9,244 nucleotides of DNA from assembly GCA_001604265.1 (NCBI GenBank), contig LVBC01000163.1, forward strand, positions 1 through 9,244, given 5' to 3'. Below the pieces are notes generated by a model. That model ran no database searches, was not told the DNA's origin, and worked only from the letters and a program-made list of their open reading frames with translations. This document shows positions 1-6,498 of this stretch, piece after piece (the first letter of the stretch is position 1; every line of letters starts with the position of its first letter). The position numbers and the translations under genes are program-made. This DNA comes from Spirochaetales bacterium Spiro_01. Its GTDB lineage: Bacteria; Spirochaetota; Spirochaetia; Sphaerochaetales; Sphaerochaetaceae.

Positions 1-2
1 AT

Positions 3-62
3 AGCTGGAAGCTTTCTGGAAGTTTTTACAATGCAGAGGTGTTTGCTATACAAAATAAATGA
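3..62 (+). CDS. Possible 3' end of a + strand gene cut by the window edge
   Basis: Frame 3 is open from the window edge to a TGA at 60-62, giving about 19 residues that end in AEVFAIQNK. The only support is that the stop codon touches a hairpin terminator at 61-96 pointing the same way, which is how a real gene often ends. Frame 1 is also open here, to a TAA at about 109, so the frame choice is not proven. No function can be given from so short a piece. Confidence 0.3.
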   Translation, partial: SWKLSGSFYNAEVFAIQNK

Positions 63-96
63 CCCTCGGAATCTCTTCCAAGGGTCAAGTTTTTTT
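61..96 (+). terminator. Rho-independent terminator, probably bidirectional
   Basis: GACCCT (61-66) pairs with AGGGTC (81-86) and GGAA (68-71) pairs with TTCC (76-79) around a TCTC loop, with one C/A mismatch. Seven T follow at 90-96 on the + strand, so it is strongest for a + strand gene ending at 62. Read on the minus strand the stem is followed by a looser T-rich stretch, so it may also end the secreted-protein gene at 123-725. Confidence 0.75.
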
Positions 97-122
97 ATAC
101 TTGCACTATAAAAAAAAGGGGT

Positions 123-725
123 CTAAGGGGTTGTTACAGCAGCGATTATATCTGCTGTGTACTCTCCTGCCGGCAGATCAGGAGCATCTGCCCAGGAAGC
201 GTTTATAGTTGCGACGACATCACCGTTGATCGGAGCAGAAACTGGTACATTCAGTGTGAAGCCAGAATTCTTGATGTCGACTTCGAACTTCTTGGAATTG
301 GTTGACTCAGCATCCTCGAAGATGATGGCAAGCTTATCTGCATCGGTCGGTTCCTTTCCATCTTCCATGGTTCTGGCCCAACCATCAGAGGCGAAGCTTA
401 CGATACAGGAGTAGTTCTCTGGTTCGTTTCCGTAGTAGAGACATCTGAGCTGGACTCTGCCTGCTCTCTCTCCGAGATCTGTAATCTCGAGGTTCTCTGT
501 GGATACATACTCCCAAGGAGTCTCCTCATCACCGTAGCGGTACTGGATTGCCAGGTTGCCGACCAGGGTAACTCCCTCTGGGATTGATACGCCCTGGCCT
601 TTCGCAATGTTTGCATTCAGTTTGAGGTTGGCCGCATCGCTCACCTTGTTGGTGGGATCAGCAGCGAAGACCACTGCAATGGCCATCAATGTTAATAATG
701 ATGTGAGTGCAAGTTTCCTCATCAT
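123..725 (-). CDS. Exported protein of unknown function, paralogue of the 778-1422 product
   Basis: A 200-residue protein with a clear signal peptide: MMRK, a hydrophobic core at about residues 5-20, and a likely cleavage after VFA or FAA (21/22) before DPTNK. There is no lipobox cysteine, so the mature protein is probably periplasmic or surface-bound. The mature part looks like beta-sandwich material: alternating hydrophobic strands, GRVQLRCLYYGN at about 89-100, and a last strand PAGEYTADIIAAV. The end resembles the terminal strand of pilin-like or Ig-like folds (G-x-Y-T-x-x-I), and the 778-1422 product ends the same way. Two ATG codons are adjacent; GAGGGG and AAGG lie upstream, and the second ATG would serve equally well. 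It follows the 778-1422 gene after 52 bp, with its own extended -10 in the gap. I do not recognise a named family. Confidence 0.85.
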   Translation of the reverse strand: MMRKLALTSLLTLMAIAVVFAADPTNKVSDAANLKLNANIAKGQGVSIPEGVTLVGNLAIQYRYGDEETPWEYVSTENLEITDLGERAGRVQLRCLYYGNEPENYSCIVSFASDGWARTMEDGKEPTDADKLAIIFEDAESTNSKKFEVDIKNSGFTLNVPVSAPINGDVVATINASWADAPDLPAGEYTADIIAAVTTP

Positions 726-759
726 GATCTAATAACCTTTTTCCCCTCAAACTATTTCT

Positions 760-768
760 ATTATAACA
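760..768 (-). promoter_or_regulatory. Extended -10 promoter element for the 123-725 gene
   Basis: The minus strand reads TGTTATAAT, which is a consensus TATAAT with the TGn extension. The -35 region is poor (CTGCAA at a 17-bp distance), which extended -10 promoters tolerate. It would start transcription near 753, about 28 nt before the start codon. The downstream gene could therefore be expressed apart from the upstream paralogue. Confidence 0.45.
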
Positions 769-777
769 GACTCTCTA

Positions 778-1422
778 TTACTTTGCAGAACAAGCAACTG
801 TGATAGTGGCTGTGTAGTCGCCTGCAGCATATTCTTCGCTCTGTGTCCATGTTGCGTACGAAGAAGCAACTGTAGCGGCCTGGAGTGCCTTTGTTCCTGC
901 TGCGATATTGATCGTGTTGCCATTTACTGTAATACCAGCAGGGAGAGAAGAACCAACATCGGACAGACCGGAAATGGTTACTGGGATCACGTTCTCGCTA
1001 TTGGCGCTCTTGAAGCCATCAGCACAGGAAAGTGTCAGAACGTACTCGTGAGCTCTGGATACGTTACCTGCGAATCTGAAGACGAACTTTACTCTATCAT
1101 ATCCAGTGTCATTGCCAGTGAGGTCGCAGATGAGACCGGAAACAGGAGCATCCTCAAGTGCGTTGAAAGCAGTCTCGGACTCATCCATGTATGAGATGTA
1201 AAGGATACCCTTTGGGTTCTTGTCACCGGTAGTGCCCTCTTCTTCACCCTCTCCATCTCCTTCTACGAAACCGATAGCTGTACCACCCTGTGGGGTCTCT
1301 ACGCCGCTGTTGTCCTTGACTGTGGACTTGAGCTTGACATCATTGGAAGACTGTGCTGTTCCAGCGAATGCGAATGCGATTGCAATAAGTGCGATCAATG
1401 TAAAAAGAAGGACTTTTCTCAT
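778..1422 (-). CDS. Exported protein of unknown function, tandem paralogue
   Basis: A 214-residue protein with a signal peptide (MRKVLLFTLIALIAIAFAFA, cleavage likely after AFA at 20). The start is supported by AAAGGA about 9 nt upstream. The mature chain has an acidic, glycine-rich low-complexity insert at about residues 52-67 (GFVEGDGEGEEEG), a VKFVFRFAGN strand at the position of VQLRCLYYGN in the neighbour, and a C-terminus ATWTQ...YAAGDYTATITVA matching ASWAD...LPAGEYTADIIAA there. Shared layout with low overall identity points to old duplication. It has two central and one terminal cysteine. The fold suggests a small beta-sandwich surface or pilus-like subunit, but no usher, chaperone or sortase gene is nearby to support that. 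It is the first gene of the pair, behind the promoter at 1482-1509. Confidence 0.85.
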   Translation of the reverse strand: MRKVLLFTLIALIAIAFAFAGTAQSSNDVKLKSTVKDNSGVETPQGGTAIGFVEGDGEGEEEGTTGDKNPKGILYISYMDESETAFNALEDAPVSGLICDLTGNDTGYDRVKFVFRFAGNVSRAHEYVLTLSCADGFKSANSENVIPVTISGLSDVGSSLPAGITVNGNTINIAAGTKALQAATVASSYATWTQSEEYAAGDYTATITVACSAK

Positions 1423-1481
1423 ATTTGTTTTCCTTTCGAAATATTCGAATAATCTTAGTATTCTAGCTTTATCAACCTCAT

Positions 1482-1509
1482 CTTATGACATATGCCAAAA
1501 CGCTGTCAA
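1482..1509 (-). promoter_or_regulatory. Promoter for the secreted-protein pair
   Basis: On the minus strand a perfect TTGACA (1504-1509) is followed after 16 bp by CATAAG (1482-1487), which is preceded by TGT as in an extended -10. Transcription would start near 1475, giving a leader of about 50 nt before the start at 1422. The -10 matches consensus at 4 of 6 positions. Confidence 0.5.
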
Positions 1510-2010
1510 CACATTTTTAGAAAAATTTTCTGAATTTTTTCTGTAATCCACTGTAAAACCCGTCAAAACTTATGACAATTAAGTGGTAAAAGTGCATTCT
1601 AGCCCCCTTTTTCGATGTTTTGTTGTTACCTAAGTACAAATAGAATTATTTCTAAAAAGAACTTCTTTTACAGCAATTGTCAACAGACAACCCGAAATCT
1701 GTTCACTTCCAAAGGAGCATTCTGGCAATTTCCCATCTGTAAAGCAAAGAGTTCCTCTTCTGAAGTATGATATGCAGACCAGGATATGATACTTATATAA
1801 TATTGATATAAAGTGCACAGTGCGCAAATTTTGCACATGCACAATTGGACAGGGATTGACCACAATCCCTCCGTTTTCAATAAGAAAAACACCTCCCAGG
1901 GTGGTATTTTCGAAAAAATGGCCATTTTTGGAAAGTTGGCACGGTCAGTGCATATATATTTGTACAGAGCAACAGTTTTTTTCATTACCTCCTTTAGTGT
2001 GAAAAACCTT
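1510..2010. other. AT-rich intergenic stretch without a convincing gene
   Basis: No ORF here has protein-like composition. Small palindromes are visible: AGGGATTG/CAATCCCT around ACCA (1851-1870), a perfect 16-bp palindrome AAAAATGGCCATTTTT (1914-1929), and an imperfect one, TGCGCAAATTTTGCACA, near 1820. A TATAAT at 1796-1801 on the + strand has no good -35. A minus-strand ORF at 1680-1985 has a very good ribosome site (AAAGGAGG, then ATGAAAAAAACT), but its translation is cysteine-rich and unlike a folded protein. The stretch could be a decayed gene or a regulatory or RNA region; I cannot tell which. Confidence 0.5.
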
Positions 2011-2065
2011 ATGTGCTAGATAGTCGCCCTCTCTCCCACCCAACATAGCGAACTATCTAGCACAT
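2011..2065. repeat. Perfect 14-bp inverted repeat upstream of rlmE
   Basis: ATGTGCTAGATAGT (2011-2024) is exactly repeated in inverse as ACTATCTAGCACAT (2052-2065), with 27 nt between. CGC/GCG can add three more pairs past a bulged A. It ends 27 bp before the rlmE start. The right arm is followed by TTTCTTTC, too interrupted for a typical terminator. It could be an operator, an RNA hairpin in the rlmE leader, or the trace of a small mobile palindrome. Confidence 0.8.
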
Positions 2066-2092
2066 TTTCTTTCTCTAATGTAAATTGATTTC

Positions 2093-2698
2093 ATGGCAAA
2101 CAGCAGAAGAGACAAGGCAGATTCGTACACCCTCAGGGCCCACAGGGAGGGCTATCCAGCTAGAAGTGTCTACAAGCTGGAGGAGATCAACAGCACGCAC
2201 AGACTCATAAAGCCAGGCGACAGCGTCCTCGATGTAGGTGCTGCCCCCGGATCCTGGACACTGTTTACCCACAGGGAGCTCATCAAGGGAAAGGGAAGGA
2301 TCGTTTCCGTGGATCTTAATCCACTGAGACTGGATCCAGTGCCCCCTACTGTCATCGAGATCACAGGAGATGCCTTCTCCAAGGAGAACAGGGCAAGGCT
2401 TGTGGAGCTTGGGCCCTACAACTGCATAATCTCAGATGCTGCCCCGATGACTACAGGGAACAGGACTGTGGACACTACCAGATCGGAGTGGCTTGCCGAG
2501 AATGTGGTCATGCTTGCAAGTGAGCAGCTTGCTGTCCACGGGAACCTCGTACTGAAGATATTCCAGGGCGGAGGACAGGAAGCGATACTGAAGACTATGA
2601 GGACACTCTTTGCAAAGGCAAAGGCCTTCAAGCCGAAGGCGTGCCGAGATGACAGCTTCGAAATCTACCTCATCGGTCTGGACAGAAAGCCTGTATGA
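2093..2698 (+). CDS. rlmE: 23S rRNA (uridine-2'-O)-methyltransferase RlmE/FtsJ
   Basis: A 201-residue cytoplasmic enzyme of the RrmJ/FtsJ family, which 2'-O-methylates a uridine in the A-loop of 23S rRNA (U2552 in E. coli) late in 50S assembly using S-adenosylmethionine. The whole family pattern is present: ARSVYKLEEI with catalytic K28, the SAM-binding LDVGAAPGSW at 46-55, SDAAP with D115, LKIFQG with K155, and SFEIYLIG with E190, giving the K-D-K-E tetrad. Length is normal (E. coli about 209). An in-frame TAA at 2081-2083 rules out a longer N-terminus. There is no Shine-Dalgarno sequence before ATG 2093 (the upstream bases are TAAATTGATTTC), so initiation may be leaderless or otherwise unusual. 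Its stop overlaps the next gene's start (ATGA), so the two are co-transcribed. Confidence 0.95.
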   Translation: MANSRRDKADSYTLRAHREGYPARSVYKLEEINSTHRLIKPGDSVLDVGAAPGSWTLFTHRELIKGKGRIVSVDLNPLRLDPVPPTVIEITGDAFSKENRARLVELGPYNCIISDAAPMTTGNRTVDTTRSEWLAENVVMLASEQLAVHGNLVLKIFQGGGQEAILKTMRTLFAKAKAFKPKACRDDSFEIYLIGLDRKPV

Positions 2699-3471
2699 AT
2701 AGAAAGTACTTCTTCTTCGATATCGATGGCACTCTGATAAACGGAGGCTTTGGCGCTGGAGCGATCCCAGAGTCTGCCAAGGAGGCGCTGCGCCTATTGA
2801 GAGAGAATGGGCACTTCGTTGCTATCGCAACAGGAAGAAGCCATGCAATGGCAGAGGATATCAGGATTGCCCTTGGCTTTGAGAACATGGTAAGCGATGG
2901 GGGCAATGGAATAACCATAGATGGTGTTCTGAAGGGAATCGAACCCTTGGACAAGAAGCTCTGCTGCACCCTGATAGACGAGTGCATCGAAAAGAAAATT
3001 CCCTGGGCTGTATCCATCGACAATACGAAGGTGAGATACTCTCCAGACAACAGCTTTCCCTGGGCCGTGAGGAAGAACAATTACATGGATACTGCTGTGA
3101 TTCCAGGCCTCGATCCACGTTCCTGCGATAATATATACAAGGTCTATATAGCAGGGGACAAATCGGTAGAGACAACGCTTGAGGCTCTCAAGCCCCTGCC
3201 CTGGTGCAGGTACAACCCCTATTACTTCTTCGTCGAGCCTTGCGACAAGGCAGTCGGAATCAGGAAGATGATGGAGTATATCGGTGGAAATATCAGCGAT
3301 GTAGTCGTCTTTGGAGACCAGAAGAACGATCTTACGATGTTCAGTCCCGAATGGACCAGCATTGCAATGGGCAATGCCATAGAGGAATTGAAGGCAAAGG
3401 CCGATTACATCACTTCCGAAGTTGGAAACGACGGCATATACAACGCCTGCAAGCACTTCGGCTGGATATGA
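2695..3471 (+). CDS. HAD-superfamily hydrolase, Cof type (subfamily IIB)
   Basis: A 258-residue phosphatase-like protein. HAD motif I is FFDIDGT with nucleophile D9 and acid/base D11; motif II is IATGRS with T46; motif III is K185; motif IV is GDQKND with D208 and D212. The cap domain lies between motifs II and III (about 80-180), as in the Cof/YidA group, which dephosphorylates sugar phosphates, nucleotides or cofactor phosphates in the cytoplasm. The substrate cannot be read from sequence. Its ATG overlaps the rlmE stop as ATGA and no strong ribosome site precedes it, so translation is probably coupled to rlmE. It ends directly at the terminator hairpin at 3471-3500. All catalytic residues are intact. 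Confidence 0.92.
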   Translation: MNRKYFFFDIDGTLINGGFGAGAIPESAKEALRLLRENGHFVAIATGRSHAMAEDIRIALGFENMVSDGGNGITIDGVLKGIEPLDKKLCCTLIDECIEKKIPWAVSIDNTKVRYSPDNSFPWAVRKNNYMDTAVIPGLDPRSCDNIYKVYIAGDKSVETTLEALKPLPWCRYNPYYFFVEPCDKAVGIRKMMEYIGGNISDVVVFGDQKNDLTMFSPEWTSIAMGNAIEELKAKADYITSEVGNDGIYNACKHFGWI

Positions 3472-3500
3472 AAAAAGCCTCCAGACGATTGTCTGAAGGC
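3471..3500 (-). terminator. Terminator hairpin shared by the HAD gene and mscS
   Basis: GCCT (3477-3480) and CAGAC (3482-3486) pair with GTCTG (3491-3495) and AGGC (3497-3500) around a GATT loop, with one C/A mismatch. On the minus strand it is followed by six T (3471-3476), a canonical terminator for the mscS transcript. On the + strand it is followed by the weaker CCTTTCTCCT and may still help to end the rlmE-HAD transcript. Confidence 0.8.
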
Positions 3501-3523
3501 CCTTTCTCCTAAGTATTCCCTAC

Positions 3524-4378
3524 TCAGTTCTGTGAAACGTGGACATCAAGCTGTCTGTGTGGCATCGAGATACCTGCAGCCTTGAGTGCGTTTGGAGCAT
3601 CCTGCAGGAACTTGAACTTCACTGTCCAGAAATCGGAGCTCTTGCAGTATGGTCTTGCATAGATCTGGAAGCTTGCATCGCCGAACTCGCCAGCTGCTAC
3701 GACAGGAGCTGGATCCTTGAGGACCTCTGGATAGGAGAGCATGAGGTCGGTGAGGACCTTCTGTGCCTTCTTGAGGTCGGCATCGTAGGAGAGGTTGAAG
3801 ACCATGTCGACTCTTCTTGTCTCGTTTGCAGAGTAGTTGGTGATGACAGCGCCCCATACGAGCTTGTTTGCCATTACGACCTTTTTGTTGTCCGGAGTAT
3901 TGAGACCTACAGCGATTGTATCCATGGAGATGATGGTACCGGAAACAGCACCGATCTCGACGAAGTCACCGATTGCAAATGGCTTGGTGACAGCGATCAT
4001 GAAGCCTGCGAAGACGGAGGCAATTGTCTCCTGGAGAGCAAGACCGAGAATGACACCGGAAACTCCAACGCCAGCGATGACTGGAGCAAGGTTGACACCC
4101 CAGAAGCCGAGGACGATCATGAAGGTGATGACCCAGACAATGACCTGGACGATCTTGATGGCAAAGCCACCCATGAGCGGAGTGAAGTTCTCGCTCTTCT
4201 TTGCCAGATTTCTGATGAAGCCTGCGATGATTGCAATGATGACCTTGGCAATGATGATGGCGACGACTGTTGTGACGATCAGGGCAACGATCTGAAAGTG
4301 GACTGGGAGAGTCTCCAACCAGGCACCGAAATCAGAAACGATAGAAGCCTGCTGTACTGTAGCTTGTGTTTCTTCCAT
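3524..4378 (-). CDS. mscS: Small-conductance mechanosensitive channel, MscS family
   Basis: A 284-residue inner-membrane protein, almost the length of E. coli MscS (286), which forms a heptameric pore that opens on membrane tension to release solutes after osmotic downshock. TM1 is about 28-54, TM2 about 70-94, and the pore helix TM3 about 97-131 with the small-residue pattern AGVGVSGVILGLALQETIASVFAG, then KPFAIGDFVEIG leading into the beta domain. The usual PN motif of the beta domain reads VVMANKLV here. The C-terminal alpha/beta vestibule ends with AAGISMPHRQLDVHV, as in the family. AAGGA about 8 nt upstream supports the start. It lies 92 bp downstream of htpG on the same strand, separated by an inverted repeat (4420-4453), and ends at the terminator at 3471-3500. 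Confidence 0.95.
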   Translation of the reverse strand: MEETQATVQQASIVSDFGAWLETLPVHFQIVALIVTTVVAIIIAKVIIAIIAGFIRNLAKKSENFTPLMGGFAIKIVQVIVWVITFMIVLGFWGVNLAPVIAGVGVSGVILGLALQETIASVFAGFMIAVTKPFAIGDFVEIGAVSGTIISMDTIAVGLNTPDNKKVVMANKLVWGAVITNYSANETRRVDMVFNLSYDADLKKAQKVLTDLMLSYPEVLKDPAPVVAAGEFGDASFQIYARPYCKSSDFWTVKFKFLQDAPNALKAAGISMPHRQLDVHVSQN

Positions 4379-4419
4379 TTTTCAATTCCTTATTTTCCAA
4401 ATATAGATTTACTTGTGAA

Positions 4420-4453
4420 TGCTATTGTGGACAGTATGTTGTCCACAATAGCA
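4420..4453. repeat. Perfect 14-bp inverted repeat between htpG and mscS
   Basis: TGCTATTGTGGACA (4420-4433) and TGTCCACAATAGCA (4440-4453) are exact inverse copies around a 6-nt loop, GTATGT. The hairpin begins 17 nt after the htpG stop. No T-run follows on either strand, so it does not look like a standard terminator. A TATATT at 4400-4405 on the minus strand lies just downstream and could be a -10 for mscS, which would make the palindrome a possible operator. It may instead stabilise the htpG mRNA 3' end. Confidence 0.75.
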
Positions 4454-4470
4454 ATTAAACCCAATTTGCC

Positions 4471-6342
4471 CTATTTTGCCAACAGTCTGGAGATGTTGGA
4501 AGCAAAGGCCACTGGGTCTTTTGGCATGATGCCTTCAGCAAGGTATGCCTGATCCAGAACGAGAGAAGCAAGCTCCTTTGCCTCCTCCTCCGATGCACTG
4601 GCGATCTTGGCAAAGACCGGATGCTCAGTATTCACCTCGAGGATAGGCTTTATATCGTCAAGCTCATCGGCTCCACCCATCTGCTTGAGAATCTGCTGCA
4701 TCTGCAAGGATGGATCGTTCTCATCCATGATGATGATTGCAGGAGAATCGGTAAGTCTCTTGGACTTGATGACCTTCTTGACCCTGTCGGAGAGCAGGCC
4801 TGCAAGCTTGTCGACATCTGCACTCTTGATATCCTCATCCTTCTTGTCGTCGTCCTTCAGGTCATCGGCAGAACTGGACTTCTTGATATCCTTCAGAGGA
4901 AGGTCCTTGTAGCTTCCGATCATGCCTGCGACGATATCGTCGATATCCTCGTCCATGACCAGGACCTCGTAGCCCTTCTTCCTGTATGCTGAAATGAGTG
5001 GAGATGCCTTGAGTACGGACTCCTTTCCACCTGCGATGTAGTAGATGGCCTTCTGCCCCTCCTTCATCCTCTCCTTGTACTTTGCCAGGGAGGTATAGCC
5101 CTCGACCTCGCTCGACTTGTATCTTACCAGCTCGAGCAGAGTCTCCCTGTTGGCCCAGTCATTGTACAGGCCCTCCTTCAGAGGTCTGTTGTACTGACCG
5201 ATGAACTTCTCGTAGAGGTCAGGGTTGTTCTCGGCAATCTTCTTGAACTCTCCAAGCAGCTTCTTTACGGAACCGTTTCGGATGGTGGCCATGATCCTGT
5301 TCTCCTGGAGAATCTCCCTGGAGACGTTGAGAGGAAGGTCCTCGCTGTCGATGATACCTCTTACAAAGCGCAGGTAGGTCGGAAGCAGCTCCTTATCATC
5401 ATCGGTGATGTAGACCCTCTTGACGTAGAGCTTCACACCTGGCTTGTAGTCGGCATGGTTCATATCGAATGGGGCCTTTGCAGGGATGTAGAAGAGGGTT
5501 GTGTACTCGGTGGTTCCCTCTGCATGGCTGTGGATGTAGAAGAGAGGGTCCTCGCTGTCGTGGCAGAAGTTCTTGTAGAACTCCTTGTACTCCTCGTCCT
5601 TGATCTGGCTCTTGTTCCTTCTCCAGAGTGCAGAGGAGGAGTTGATCTGCTCCTTCTTGTGCTCGCTCTTCTTTACTGGATTGCCATCCTTGTCCTTCTC
5701 GTCTGTATATGACTCCTGGTCGTACTCCAGATAGATCGGATATGCGACGTGGTCGGAGTACTTCTTGATAAGGTTCTCAAGCTGCCAGCGGTTCAGATAG
5801 CTCTCCCCATCCTCGTTCATCGTGAGCACAAGCGTTGAACCCGGGAAGTCTCTCTCTGCAGGCTCGACTGTATAGGTCGATGTGCCATCGCTGGACCACT
5901 TGAAGGCCGATTCCTCACCAGCCTTTCTGGAGATGACATCGACTCTCTTTGCGACCATGAAGGCTGAGTAGAAGCCGACACCGAACTGTCCGATGAGGTT
6001 GCTGTCCTTCTTCTGCTCTTCTGTGAGGGATTCGAGGAACTTCCTGGTTCCGGAGGATGCGATCGTTCCGAGGTTGTTGTTCAGGTCCTCCTCGTTCATG
6101 CCGATGCCGTTATCGCTGATCGTAAGTGTCTTCGCCTTCTCATCGAAGCTGATCTCGATCCTGCCCTCGGTGAAAAGTCCCTTCAGCTTCTCATCGGTAA
6201 GCGAAAGATATCTCAGCTTGTCGATGGCATCGGATGCATTGGAGATGAGCTCTCTGAGGAATATCTCCCTGTTGGAATAAAGTGAATGGATAATAAGATG
6301 CAGAAGGTCTGAAACCTCTGTCTTGAACTTTTTGCTTCCCAT
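4471..6342 (-). CDS. htpG: Molecular chaperone HtpG (bacterial Hsp90)
   Basis: A 623-residue cytosolic, ATP-driven homodimeric chaperone that remodels client proteins with DnaK. The N-terminal GHKL ATPase domain (about 1-230) has ELISNASDAIDKLR with E31 and N35, DNGIGM (77-82), GTIASSGT (92-99) and the lid/GQFGVGFYSAF segment (118-128). The middle domain holds the ATP-sensing arginine in NVSREILQEN (R342). The C-terminal dimerisation domain begins after an acidic, lysine-rich linker (about 496-516) and ends DPVAFASNISRLLAK. Length is normal and no motif is lost. GAGGT 6 nt before ATG supports the start. It is transcribed away from the ROK gene and towards mscS. No CIRCE-type heat-shock operator was found upstream. 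Confidence 0.97.
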   Translation of the reverse strand: MGSKKFKTEVSDLLHLIIHSLYSNREIFLRELISNASDAIDKLRYLSLTDEKLKGLFTEGRIEISFDEKAKTLTISDNGIGMNEEDLNNNLGTIASSGTRKFLESLTEEQKKDSNLIGQFGVGFYSAFMVAKRVDVISRKAGEESAFKWSSDGTSTYTVEPAERDFPGSTLVLTMNEDGESYLNRWQLENLIKKYSDHVAYPIYLEYDQESYTDEKDKDGNPVKKSEHKKEQINSSSALWRRNKSQIKDEEYKEFYKNFCHDSEDPLFYIHSHAEGTTEYTTLFYIPAKAPFDMNHADYKPGVKLYVKRVYITDDDKELLPTYLRFVRGIIDSEDLPLNVSREILQENRIMATIRNGSVKKLLGEFKKIAENNPDLYEKFIGQYNRPLKEGLYNDWANRETLLELVRYKSSEVEGYTSLAKYKERMKEGQKAIYYIAGGKESVLKASPLISAYRKKGYEVLVMDEDIDDIVAGMIGSYKDLPLKDIKKSSSADDLKDDDKKDEDIKSADVDKLAGLLSDRVKKVIKSKRLTDSPAIIIMDENDPSLQMQQILKQMGGADELDDIKPILEVNTEHPVFAKIASASEEEAKELASLVLDQAYLAEGIMPKDPVAFASNISRLLAK

Positions 6343-6373
6343 TTATCTACCTCTATATATATTTATATGGAAT

Positions 6374-6390
6374 GCGCACCAAGGCGCACC
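6374..6390. repeat. 7-bp direct repeat with 10-bp period
   Basis: GCGCACC occurs at 6374-6380 and again at 6384-6390 with AAG between, so the two copies lie one helical turn apart about 30 bp upstream of the htpG start. The GC-rich copies stand out in AT-rich surroundings. Spacing of one turn would suit a protein binding two half-sites on one face of the DNA. Confidence 0.5.
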
Positions 6391-6466
6391 CTACAAAGGT
6401 AATAAGGAATTTCACCTTAGGCAAATCATTTCACACCTTCTCGAAGGGAAAAACCTGAAGAGTAGA

Positions 6467-6495
6467 TTCAAAAAACTTCCGTCTCGGGCTATTAT
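6467..6495 (+). promoter_or_regulatory. Possible promoter of the ROK gene giving a leaderless mRNA
   Basis: TTCAAA (6467-6472, 4 of 6 to TTGACA) and TATTAT (6490-6495, 5 of 6 to TATAAT) are 17 bp apart. Transcription would start near 6502, on top of ATG 6499 and ATG 6505. If the promoter is real, the message would be nearly leaderless, which fits the absence of a Shine-Dalgarno sequence. Confidence 0.3.
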
Positions 6496-6498
6496 GAA

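Larger units (their letters stand above)
6343..6498. promoter_or_regulatory. Divergent regulatory region between htpG and the ROK gene
   Basis: This AT-rich gap must hold the promoters of both genes. On the htpG side the minus strand has TATAAA (6362-6367), but no good -35 was found. Operator-like repeats include the direct repeat at 6374-6390, CCTTC/GAAGG with a 2-nt centre (6436-6447), and AAGGT/ACCTT arms 13 bp apart (6396-6418). ROK repressors often control their own region, so one of these could be its site, but this is inference only. Confidence 0.4.

Noticed and set aside
2794..3456. 220-codon minus-strand ORF
   Set aside because: It lies opposite the HAD gene, whose four catalytic motifs are intact.
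3539..4552. 337-codon + strand ORF
   Set aside because: It is antisense to mscS, and its translation is a D/E/C-rich string typical of a shadow frame; mscS matches its family over its full length.
6343..6498. CIRCE heat-shock operator upstream of htpG
   Set aside because: No TTAGCACTC/GAGTGCTAA pair or near match is present.
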